Assembly: GCA_964630665.1 (NCBI GenBank)
Contig: CAZVVN010000006.1
Span: 1-64,000 of the forward strand
Direction of reading: 5' to 3'
Origin: UBA9619 sp964630665
GTDB lineage: Bacteria; Pseudomonadota; Gammaproteobacteria; Arenicellales; UBA868
DNA: 64,000 bases
The notes beneath the pieces are model-generated. The model saw only the letters and a list, made by a program, of their open reading frames with translations, was not told where the DNA came from and searched no databases. Made by a program: the position numbers and the translations under genes. How positions within the stretch are numbered: the stretch's first letter is position 1; every line of letters begins with the position of its first letter. Of this stretch, positions 23,164 to 31,306 are shown in pieces.

Positions 23164-25479
23164 GTGAGTAGCAAATCAGCATCACTGGAAGAACTGGTCA
23201 GGGCCAACAAGGCGCAGTTCGACCGGATCTTTTCGACACAGATGGGAACGCCGGATGCACAACCGGGTGACACTGCCGAACCGTCTGAAACCCCGGCTTC
23301 AGTGGCAGAAGACGGTCAGGCTCCCCTGGACAGCAGTATCAGAAAGGTCCTGACCGAACGTTACGGCGACGGCTGGTCGCAGGAGATTGTCGAGCACAGT
23401 ATCGACGGTGACGAGGTCCGGGTCGTGTGCAGACTCGAAGCCGATGGATTGGCCAGTACGCAGCATGGCAACGCCAGGAACAGCGGCAACGTCGGGATCG
23501 CTCTGCAGCGTGCCAGCGACAATGCTCTGGCCCGCTGTTACCGTGAACTGGACCCAGACGGCACCCGAGCAACTGACTCATTTAAGGCGCCTGCGGCTTC
23601 AACATCTTCCCTGCCCCAGGATCTCCTGCCTACCGCTGCTGTCCGTTTAGCGGCCAGCCAGCGACAACGACCGGGGCAGCAGATCGATACAGTCACCCTG
23701 GATCTGATCGAAAACGCTCTCAGGAACGCGCGCCATGAAATGGACGCGGTACTGTTCCGCTCTGCCATGTCCCCAGTCATACGCGAACAGCACGACGAAT
23801 TCCCGATGATCACCGATCGACGGGGGCGAATGATTGTCGGTCAGTTCGGTTCCTACGTCGCCCAGATGCTCCGTGAGAAGAAGTTCGACCTCTCACCGGG
23901 AGACGTGATTCTTCAAAGTGATCCCTACCAGTGCGGCGGTGCGATCAGTCACATCAACGACTGGCTGGTCCTCGTTCCGGTGTTCCACCAGGAGGCTCTG
24001 GTCGGCTTCAGTTCCATGTTCGGACACATGATGGATGTTGGCGGACCAGTCGCCGGCAGTATGCCTACTGGCGCAACCACAATCTATGGGGAAGGCATCC
24101 GAATCCCGCCCATCAAGATCTTTGAGAAAGGCAAAGTCAACCAGGCAGCGCTGGATCTGATCCTCAACAATACCCGAACACCTCAGATGAACTACAGCGA
24201 CCTGATGGCAATCATCGCTGGAAGCCGTGCAGGTGAGAAACGGGTGGTGGAAATCTGTGACCGGTTTGGGCGAGAGACTTATTTTCAGGCCTGCGAGGCC
24301 CTCCTTGACCGTACCCAACAGGCCATGAAACGACTGATCGTCCAAAACCTGCCCACGGAACCCCAGTCATTCGAAGATTATGTCGACGATGACGGCTGTG
24401 GCAACGGCCCGTTCAAAATGAAACTCACACTCTGGCGGGAGGGTGAGCACGCTTTCTTCGACTGGACCGGTACCTCTGACCAGGCACCCGGCCCCATCAA
24501 CTTCTACCTGCACGAAGGTATGTTCAAGATGTTTATCGGGGTCTACATGATCATGGTCTTCGACCCACAGATCCTCTTCAATGACGGGTTCTATGATCTG
24601 GTCCATGTCACCATGCCCACAGGATCCGTACTGCAGCCCGAGTTTCCTGCAGCACTGGGCTGCAGGACCCACGCCCTGGCACGCCAATTCGATGTCCTGG
24701 GCGGTGCACTGAGTCACAAAGCCCCTGAGCTGGCCACTGCAGCGGGCTACGGCTCCAGCCCGCATTTTCTCTACTCTGGCATTGACCGGCAGGGTACCCC
24801 GTTTCAGTTGATGGAGATCCTGTATGGCGGTATTCCCGGCAGACCTGTTGGCGACGGCCTGGATGGGCATTCGTGGTGGCCGCTTTTTGAAAACATTCCG
24901 ACCGAATACCTTGAGATTTATTTCCCTCTGGTGGTCGAAAGCTACGCCAGCATCCGCGACTCCGGCGGCGCTGGCCAGCACCGCGGGGGCAACGGTGTCG
25001 AAAAGATCTACCACATTCTGGAGCCTGGGGAGATCTCGATCCATGACGACCGGCACCAAAGCCAGCCCTGGGGTATTCTCGGAGGCAAACCCGGTGCCTG
25101 TTCAGAGAAATGGATCATCCAGAAAGAGGCAGGGCGTAAAGCACTGTCCTCAAAAGTCGACAATGTGCAGGTCTATCCTGGTGATAGAATCATTTTCAGG
25201 ACCGCCGGCGCCGGCGGCTGGGGTGACCCCCTGGAACGGGAGGTGGGCGCAGTCAGGAACGACGTCGCGCGCAATCTGGTCGGTGTCGATACCGCGCGAC
25301 AGGCGTACGGTGTCATCATCAACGAAAACACCCTCGAGGCTGATGTCAGGCAGACCGAGGAGTTGAGGCAGAGAATGAGGAACAACCGATCCCCGCTGGC
25401 TGTCTTTGACTTTGGCAGCAGGATTGTCGGGGTTTCCCACAGGAATGGGGTCGAATCTGGTGAGCAGGCCCCGGTTTGA
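23164..25479 (+). CDS. hyuB: HyuB with N-terminal helix, linker and novel domain (module 2)
   Basis: Residues about 174-771 are a hydantoinase B enzyme (VTLDLIENALRNARHEMD, EQHDEFPMI, SDPYQCGGAISHINDW, GGWGDPLERE), closest to the HyuB of module 1. The first 173 residues are extra. Residues 8-23 are an amphipathic helix (LEELVRANKAQFDRIF), 24-55 an acidic Pro/Ala linker, and about 57-130 a domain (YGDGWSQEIVE, GDEVRVVCRLE, ASDNALARCYREL) matching the protein at 19011. Residues 131-173 are a second linker. The GTG start follows GAGGAGAG closely and the reading frame is unbroken, so the extension is real. The extra parts probably position the enzyme in an assembly. Confidence 0.92.
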   Translation: MSSKSASLEELVRANKAQFDRIFSTQMGTPDAQPGDTAEPSETPASVAEDGQAPLDSSIRKVLTERYGDGWSQEIVEHSIDGDEVRVVCRLEADGLASTQHGNARNSGNVGIALQRASDNALARCYRELDPDGTRATDSFKAPAASTSSLPQDLLPTAAVRLAASQRQRPGQQIDTVTLDLIENALRNARHEMDAVLFRSAMSPVIREQHDEFPMITDRRGRMIVGQFGSYVAQMLREKKFDLSPGDVILQSDPYQCGGAISHINDWLVLVPVFHQEALVGFSSMFGHMMDVGGPVAGSMPTGATTIYGEGIRIPPIKIFEKGKVNQAALDLILNNTRTPQMNYSDLMAIIAGSRAGEKRVVEICDRFGRETYFQACEALLDRTQQAMKRLIVQNLPTEPQSFEDYVDDDGCGNGPFKMKLTLWREGEHAFFDWTGTSDQAPGPINFYLHEGMFKMFIGVYMIMVFDPQILFNDGFYDLVHVTMPTGSVLQPEFPAALGCRTHALARQFDVLGGALSHKAPELATAAGYGSSPHFLYSGIDRQGTPFQLMEILYGGIPGRPVGDGLDGHSWWPLFENIPTEYLEIYFPLVVESYASIRDSGGAGQHRGGNGVEKIYHILEPGEISIHDDRHQSQPWGILGGKPGACSEKWIIQKEAGRKALSSKVDNVQVYPGDRIIFRTAGAGGWGDPLEREVGAVRNDVARNLVGVDTARQAYGVIINENTLEADVRQTEELRQRMRNNRSPLAVFDFGSRIVGVSHRNGVESGEQAPV

Positions 25480-25530
25480 ATCTAGGAGTCGAATCCATAA
25501 ACACTGGCTTTGAGAACGGGGATTTCACCC

Positions 25531-28095
25531 ATGTCAATTGAAACGTTGATCACACTGGTGATCCTGGCCGTCATTGCGGTCGCGATCTTCTACATCATCT
25601 CTGTCTGGGTCTACAAAAGGGCCCCGGCCAACATGGGTTTTATACGGACGGGGTTCGGCGGAACCAAGGTCTGCCTGGGCCAGGGGGCGATGGTGCTGCC
25701 GGTCTTCCATGAAGTCAGCTGGGTATCACTGGAGACCATAAAGCTGATTGTCAGCCGCTCCCGTGACCAGGCGATACTGACCTCAGACAAGATCCGTGTC
25801 GACGTGGTAGCCGAACTCTACACCCATGTCGGACACACGGAAGAGGACTTATTGACCGCCAGCCGTAGCCTCGGAGAGAAGACCTTCGACGCCGACAACG
25901 TCCGGAACCTTCTGGAGGCAAAGATCATCAGCGCCTTGCGCAGCTATGCAGCGACCAAGACACTGAACGAGTTGCACGAAAACCGAGACACCTTCGCAAA
26001 AGACATCAAGAGCCAGGTCCGCGACAGTTTCCAGGCCAATGGCCTGAACCTCGAAGAGGTCACCATCGTGACAATGGAGCAAACCGGCAAGGAGTATTTC
26101 AAGACCGATAACGTGTTCGATGCCGAAGGGCTCAAGATCATCACGGCGATCACCTCCAAGGCCAAACGCGAAGTTCACGACACCGAGAAGAAAGCCAGTG
26201 TCGCTATTCGTCAGAAAGAACTCGATACCCAACTCGAGCTGCTCGAGATCGAACGCCAGGAGGCCTTTGCCAAGGCCAATCAGGATAAAGCAGTGTCCAA
26301 TGAGCAGGCCCTGCGGGTTGGTGAAAAACAGCGTTACGTCCTTGAGCAGAAAATGGCGGTCGAACAGAAAGAAATCGAGAACGAACAGACGCTGGAGCAA
26401 CTTCGGACCGACCGGGATGTCGCGATCATCGAAGAGGCTCGTAAGCGTGAAATCGCCGAGATTGAGAAAACCCGGATCACCGAACAACAAAGGCGGGACC
26501 GGGAGATCCATCTAATCTCCAAGGCCAAGGAGGAGGAACTCGCCAATATCCAGCGGAACCTGGATCTGGAAAAAGCCGAGAAGGATCGGCAAATCGAACT
26601 TCACGTAAAATCAAAAGAAGAACAACTCGCCCAGATCCAGCGTGAACAGGCACTGGAGATTGCAGAGAAGGACAAGCAAATCCAGTCCATCGCAAACGAC
26701 CGGCAACGTCAGGAGGCTGAAATTCTCCGACAGACTGCGATCACGACCAGCGAGGAACAGGCCCGTGAAGAAAGGGTCAAGGCCAGTGAAATTGCCGAAG
26801 TCGCGATTCAACAGCAGAAACTTGCGAGCCGTCTGTCCCTGCTGGATGTGGACAAGAATGACGCTTTTGCAACAGCGACCCAGGAAAAAGAAATTGCCGA
26901 AGAGCAGGCTAGGATCCTGACCCAGAAGCAGTTGTTTTTGCTCGAGCAGAAGTGGCAGGTGGAGCAGGAAGAAATCCACAAGGAACTCTCTGTCGAACAG
27001 GCGCAGATAGACAAGGAAGCACAGGTCCTGCTGGAATCACAGAAAAAAGAAACGGCCGAAGTGCAACGCTCACTGGCCCGACAATCCGAGGAACGCAATC
27101 GGGAAATCGCCCTGGCGGCCAAGGAAATGGAGCTCGAGCAGGCCGAGGCGCGTCGCCTTGAGGCCACCGCGGCCCGGCAGAAAGCCGAGCACGAGGCCGA
27201 ATCGGTGCGGCACGTCGCGGATGCTGAGCGGCAACGTATCATTGACCTGATAGAGGCAGAGAACAGCGCCGAGACCCGGCGGGTGGAGGAAGAAAACAAG
27301 GCGCAGATCTCTAGAATGCATATGCTCGCCCAGGCCGAAGCCCGCAAAGAATCAGCACAGCGTGAGGCGGATGCCACCCTGACGAGAGCCAGGGCCTCCA
27401 GTGAGGCGCAGCAAATCAATGCGCTCGGTATTGAAAAAGAAGCTGCCGCCAAAGGCCGCGCCGAGATGGAGATCGAGCAACTGCGGGTTGACAACACCCA
27501 GCGCATGCTCGAGGCGGAGGCCAGTGGTATCGAGGCCAAAGCCGACGCGCTCAAGAAGTACAACCTGGCGGCGACTTTCCTGGAGCTTTCCAAGCTGCAT
27601 ATCGAGGCCGAACGTGATGTGCGCAGCGATCAGGCCAAAGCCATGGGCAATGCCCTGCAGGGTGCCCAGATCCGCATGTACGGCGGCAGCGACGATGGGA
27701 CCATAGACAACATTCGGAGCCTGTTTACCTCGGGCTTCGGCGTCGGTGAGGCCCTAGAAGGTCTTGCCCAGTCGATGCCGGAGGGCCTGCGGCAACGCTT
27801 TGCAGAAAACGGTATCCGTGGCCTGTTCGGTGCCCCCGGAGGTGCCGGGCGCTTCCAGCACGCGGTGACCGAAATTGGAGAGCTTCTGACGCAGACTTTG
27901 AAAACAAAGAAAAGCCGGGAAGAAACAGATTTCAGGGACGCCATGCTGCAGCTCGAAGAGGCCGCGGGATCGGATAAGTCCAAGTTAGAAGCAGTTTCGC
28001 TGCTGACTGATTTCAACCAGGCCGGGGTGTTCGATGAAGTGTCGTTCGAGACCGTCTGGAGCCTATTGCTGGCAACCTCGAAAAGCGTCAACTAA
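25531..28095 (+). CDS. Giant SPFH/flotillin-like protein with duplicated coiled coil
   Basis: The 854-residue protein begins with one transmembrane helix (residues 5-26) followed by a flotillin/YqiK-like SPFH domain (about 30-210; ANMGFIRTGFGG, RSRDQAILTSDKIRVDV, LRSYAATKTLNELHE). Residues about 215-700 are a highly charged Glu/Gln/Lys/Arg coiled coil. A unit starting near residue 224 is repeated near 424 at an exact 200-residue offset (QLELLEIERQEAFAKANQDK versus RLSLLDVDKNDAFATATQEK), and a 29-residue tandem (EE.LA.IQR...E.AEKD.QI) lies between. A C-terminal domain of about 120 residues follows. Flotillins are usually 430-550 residues. SPFH proteins oligomerise into membrane-domain scaffolds. 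Gaps to hyuB (51) and the ATPase gene (24) indicate one operon. Confidence 0.88.
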   Translation: MSIETLITLVILAVIAVAIFYIISVWVYKRAPANMGFIRTGFGGTKVCLGQGAMVLPVFHEVSWVSLETIKLIVSRSRDQAILTSDKIRVDVVAELYTHVGHTEEDLLTASRSLGEKTFDADNVRNLLEAKIISALRSYAATKTLNELHENRDTFAKDIKSQVRDSFQANGLNLEEVTIVTMEQTGKEYFKTDNVFDAEGLKIITAITSKAKREVHDTEKKASVAIRQKELDTQLELLEIERQEAFAKANQDKAVSNEQALRVGEKQRYVLEQKMAVEQKEIENEQTLEQLRTDRDVAIIEEARKREIAEIEKTRITEQQRRDREIHLISKAKEEELANIQRNLDLEKAEKDRQIELHVKSKEEQLAQIQREQALEIAEKDKQIQSIANDRQRQEAEILRQTAITTSEEQAREERVKASEIAEVAIQQQKLASRLSLLDVDKNDAFATATQEKEIAEEQARILTQKQLFLLEQKWQVEQEEIHKELSVEQAQIDKEAQVLLESQKKETAEVQRSLARQSEERNREIALAAKEMELEQAEARRLEATAARQKAEHEAESVRHVADAERQRIIDLIEAENSAETRRVEEENKAQISRMHMLAQAEARKESAQREADATLTRARASSEAQQINALGIEKEAAAKGRAEMEIEQLRVDNTQRMLEAEASGIEAKADALKKYNLAATFLELSKLHIEAERDVRSDQAKAMGNALQGAQIRMYGGSDDGTIDNIRSLFTSGFGVGEALEGLAQSMPEGLRQRFAENGIRGLFGAPGGAGRFQHAVTEIGELLTQTLKTKKSREETDFRDAMLQLEEAAGSDKSKLEAVSLLTDFNQAGVFDEVSFETVWSLLLATSKSVN

Positions 28096-28119
28096 CCAGC
28101 CAGAAGCGATTTCGCCGTC

Positions 28120-29202
28120 ATGCCAGAGTACGACGTCGTTCTGAGCGACGTCTGCAAGACCTTCTCCGGTGATACCCGGGCCGTGATCGATTTCAATGCC
28201 AAGATCGAACATGGTGCATTCGTCGCGATGCTCGGGCCAAGCGGTTGCGGCAAAACCACGACGCTTCGCATGATCGGAGGGCTCGAGGAAGTCACATCGG
28301 GAAAGATTTACCTGTCCGGCACCGATGTGACCGACCTGCCGCCCTCGGAGCGTGACACCTCGATGATGTTTCAAAGCTTTGCCCTGTTCCCGCACCGTAC
28401 GGTACTGCAAAACGTCGAGTTTTCGTTGAAGATGCGGGGCGTGTCACCCGAAGTCCGCCTGCGCCAGACCTGGGAAATGCTGGAACTGATCGGGCTCAGT
28501 GAACTGGCCCAACGCTATCCCAGGGATCTCAGTGGCGGCCAGCAGCAGCGTGTGGCCCTCGGCAGGGCCTTGATCAGTCATCCCACCGTTCTACTCCTCG
28601 ATGAACCACTCGGCTCTCTGGATTACAGCCTGCGTCAGGCGATGATGGTTGAATTGAAGAAAATTCAGCGGGAACTGGGCATCACCTTCATCATGGTGAC
28701 GCATTCCCAGCAGGAAGCGTTGTCCATGGCTGATCAGGTCATTGTGATGAGTGACGCCGTCATTCAGCAGATCGGCACCTCCCGGGAAATCTACGAGGCG
28801 CCCAAGACCCGGTTTGTTGCTGAGTTCATCGGCACCAATAACCTGTTTTCCGGTGTGGTCCGCTCCCAAAGTGGTTCCATCGTGATCCTTGAGCAGAATG
28901 ATCAACTCTTTTACGTTACAGCCGATGACTCAGCAGACAGCATACCGATTGGTGCCGAAGCCTATCTGTCGGTCCGAGCAGACAAGATGCATACTGGCCA
29001 CCAGAATGAGATGGCGAATCACGTAACCGGCAATTACCTGGCCACCGAATACCTGGGGTCACTTGAGACTGATGTCTTTGAGATCGCACCCAACCACTTC
29101 ATCCATGTGGAACAACATCGTGATTCAATACAGCGCGATTACCAGGTCGGTGAGCCGGTCGAGATCAGCTGGCCAACAAACGCCGGGGTACTGCTCCAAT
29201 AA
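28120..29202 (+). CDS. ABC importer ATP-binding subunit, PotA-like
   Basis: The 360-residue protein has Walker A GPSGCGKTT near residue 39, the Q-loop MMFQSFALFPH, signature LSGGQQQR, Walker B VLLLDEPLGSLD, and H-loop VTHSQQEA. A C-terminal TOBE-type domain (about 240-360) is typical of PotA/FbpC/MalK-class ATPases. The permease and binding-protein partners are almost certainly the Pot-type genes at 29271-32596. Those are on the opposite strand and belong to another operon, an unusual split. It is co-transcribed with the SPFH gene. Substrate unknown: the polyamine family also includes importers of other amines and small organic compounds. Confidence 0.9.
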   Translation: MPEYDVVLSDVCKTFSGDTRAVIDFNAKIEHGAFVAMLGPSGCGKTTTLRMIGGLEEVTSGKIYLSGTDVTDLPPSERDTSMMFQSFALFPHRTVLQNVEFSLKMRGVSPEVRLRQTWEMLELIGLSELAQRYPRDLSGGQQQRVALGRALISHPTVLLLDEPLGSLDYSLRQAMMVELKKIQRELGITFIMVTHSQQEALSMADQVIVMSDAVIQQIGTSREIYEAPKTRFVAEFIGTNNLFSGVVRSQSGSIVILEQNDQLFYVTADDSADSIPIGAEAYLSVRADKMHTGHQNEMANHVTGNYLATEYLGSLETDVFEIAPNHFIHVEQHRDSIQRDYQVGEPVEISWPTNAGVLLQ

Positions 29203-29234
29203 CACGTCCCAGCCCAGTCAGGGCCACGGAAAAC

Positions 29235-29272
29235 AGCGACTGCGGTGCTGCGTTAACCGCCTGCCAGTCGCT
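29235..29272 (-). terminator. Rho-independent terminator after the permease operon
   Basis: An inverted repeat AGCGACTG (29235-29242) / CAGTCGCT (29265-29272) with an inner CGGT/ACCG stem overlaps the permease stop codon. On the minus strand it is followed by TGTTTTCC, a short T-tract. It lies between the convergent ATPase and permease genes and may act in both directions. Confidence 0.6.
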
Positions 29273-30098
29273 AGTGCGTCCTGCGATACAGCAGGCTGTA
29301 GACCACCAGAAAAAGACCAATCATCACCAGTGAAAACAGTGTCGACGCCGTACCAAGTGCGAACAGTGTCGGTCGAATCCGCTGAGTCATCGATGCATTG
29401 ATATCCAGGGGCAGTGTGTTGAACTCTCCGGCCAGCAGGGTTGTGCGGGCAAATTCATCATAAGACAGCGTGAAGCCGAACAATCCGGCGGCAACGATTC
29501 CGGGCAGGATCAGAGGGAAAGTAACCTCCTTGAACACCGTCCACTCGTCAGCACCCATGTCTCGGGCTGCCTCCTCCAAGCTGGTGTCGAAACGATTGAA
29601 GACCGCCATCATGACCAGGAAACCGAACGGCAGAGTCCAGACCACATGGACGCCAAGGCCCGAAGACCACCATGCTGCTGGAATACCGATCTGCCTCATA
29701 AGAGTCGCCAGTCCCAAACTCAGCAGAATGCCTGGCACCATCAGGCCAGCCATGACCGTATAGAACAGCAGATTAGAACCTACAAATCGTTTCCGGAATG
29801 CCATTGCCAACATGGTTGAGAAAAGCGCCGTGATCACCATCACGATCAAAGCCAGGATCAAAGAGCGCAACAGTGCCCCCTGCATATCACCTACGGTCGA
29901 AGGCTCAACAAGTTTCTGCCACCAGTAAAAACTCGTACCACGCATCGGAAAACTGGTACCGCCACGGCGTCCCTGGAACGACAGAATAAACATAGCGATC
30001 ATCGGGCCGTAAATAAAAACCAGAAACAAACCGTAGTAGCTGCTGAACAACGTGGTGATCCATGCCCGTTTTTTTCTTTGCCTGGTCCAGCGCGCCAT
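29271..30098 (-). CDS. ABC importer permease, PotC-like
   Basis: The 275-residue protein has about six transmembrane helices and the binding-protein-dependent transport permease EAA loop (LEEAARDMGADEWTVFKEVTFPLILPG, residues about 178-204). The length and N-terminal WITTLFSSYYGLFLVFIYGPMIAMF pattern, in which the first half resembles PotC, fit the second permease of a spermidine/putrescine-type importer. AAAGGAG precedes the ATG and overlaps the end of the upstream permease gene (two-base gap), so they are translationally coupled. The last gene of its operon; a hairpin terminator follows. Confidence 0.9.
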   Translation of the reverse strand: MARWTRQRKKRAWITTLFSSYYGLFLVFIYGPMIAMFILSFQGRRGGTSFPMRGTSFYWWQKLVEPSTVGDMQGALLRSLILALIVMVITALFSTMLAMAFRKRFVGSNLLFYTVMAGLMVPGILLSLGLATLMRQIGIPAAWWSSGLGVHVVWTLPFGFLVMMAVFNRFDTSLEEAARDMGADEWTVFKEVTFPLILPGIVAAGLFGFTLSYDEFARTTLLAGEFNTLPLDINASMTQRIRPTLFALGTASTLFSLVMIGLFLVVYSLLYRRTH

Positions 30099-30100
30099 GG

Positions 30101-31090
30101 TTACAACTCCTTTCGGATGTTCACCAGGCGCAAGATAATCACCACGCCGATCATCATTGCCAGCATCAGCATGATTGCGTTGACAGCAGCGAACGGATAG
30201 TTTGCGATCGCGTAATAATTCAGAATGACAGTACCGACTGTACTGGCTTTGCCCCCGTAGACGACCACGGCCGTTGCAAATTCACCCATCAGCATGACGA
30301 ATATGAAGATCATGCCAATGGCCACCCCGGGCAGCGACAAAGGCAGGATGATCTCGCGAAAAATCTGGAATGCCGTGGCACCCATATCCCGGGCAGCTTC
30401 CAGAATATCGTTGTCGATCTTGGCCAGTGAGAAGAAGATCGGGCCCACACACAGGACCACATAGAGCTGCGCCAGCGCAGTGGTATAGCCAAATTCTGAG
30501 TAAAGCAGGAACCGGGCCGGTTTATCGATAATACCCAGTGATAGCAACAATGAATTGAGCAGTCCCCGCCGGCCGAGCATGGGCAGCCAGGCCACGGCCC
30601 GGATCAGGTAGCTGGTCCAGAACGGCACCATGCAAACCAGGAATAACGCCATCTGCCACTTGAAGCTGCTGACCCGCATGGCCAGAAAATAGGCGATCGG
30701 GTAACCGAGCAGGAGGCACAAGACCATCACTTCAAGGGTGTAGGCAAAAGTGCTGCCGAGAGTCCTGAGAAACACGCTGAGTCTCAGAAAATTCCTGTGG
30801 TCGGGGTCAAAAAATCCTTCCGCCAGAAAATACTCAGCGTAGTTACCGAAGTTAAGATCGGGCTCCAATCCATGACCTGTAGAAGTCCACAGGCTGAACA
30901 CAACAATACTGACCAGCGGAATCACCAGAAAGACAAGCAGCCAGACCGCACTGGGGGCGATCAGCCAGCCAACCGGGAACCCACCTTCTCGATGGCGGCG
31001 CTTCACACTGGCTTCGACCCCAGGGCGCTCGGGCGCCACAGGCTGGTCTCCGACCAGGCCCGGATGACTCGATGGCGTCAACGACTCCAT
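30101..31090 (-). CDS. ABC importer permease, PotB-like
   Basis: The 329-residue protein has a cytoplasmic N-terminus of about 45 residues and then about six membrane helices with the EAA loop (LEAARDMGATAFQIFREIILPLSLPG). The periplasmic loop after helix 1 is long, as in PotB-type permeases. GAGGA precedes the ATG at 31090. It forms the membrane pore with the PotC-like protein; the ATPase is encoded at 28120. A hairpin with a T-tract lies 63 bases upstream, between this gene and the binding-protein gene, so permease expression is probably lower than that of the binding protein. Confidence 0.9.
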   Translation of the reverse strand: MESLTPSSHPGLVGDQPVAPERPGVEASVKRRHREGGFPVGWLIAPSAVWLLVFLVIPLVSIVVFSLWTSTGHGLEPDLNFGNYAEYFLAEGFFDPDHRNFLRLSVFLRTLGSTFAYTLEVMVLCLLLGYPIAYFLAMRVSSFKWQMALFLVCMVPFWTSYLIRAVAWLPMLGRRGLLNSLLLSLGIIDKPARFLLYSEFGYTTALAQLYVVLCVGPIFFSLAKIDNDILEAARDMGATAFQIFREIILPLSLPGVAIGMIFIFVMLMGEFATAVVVYGGKASTVGTVILNYYAIANYPFAAVNAIMLMLAMMIGVVIILRLVNIRKEL

Positions 31091-31152
31091 GATTGTCCTC
31101 GAGAGCGGTTTACAGCACGGCAGCCGGGCCTGTGCCGCAGGCCGGCAAAGAA

Positions 31153-31202
31153 AAGCGGCGCCTCTACAGCCGATACCAACCAGGCTGAAAGAGTCGCCGC
31201 TT
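31153..31202 (-). terminator. Hairpin with T-tract between binding-protein and permease genes
   Basis: Arms at 31153-31165 and 31190-31202 pair at 12 of 13 positions. An inner CAGCC/GGCTG stem (31167-31171 and 31183-31187) extends the hairpin. On the minus strand the stem is followed by TTTTCTTT. This is a good intrinsic terminator shape placed inside the operon, as often seen where a transporter makes much binding protein and less permease. Partial termination or mRNA 3'-end protection would both fit. Confidence 0.65.
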
Positions 31203-31306
31203 GCTCATTCTCCCGAGCGCAGGTGTCACCCGGGCATCCACACCCAGCCAGGCTATCCCTGGCCGGTCCCGGTTCAAGCCCACCCATGCCGCGGGCAGAC
31301 CTCTGA

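Noticed and set aside
8324..25479. Bacterial microcompartment or encapsulin locus, suggested by the N-terminal helix tags
   Set aside because: No shell-protein, vertex-protein or encapsulin gene is present in the window. The tags are kept as unexplained docking-like peptides.
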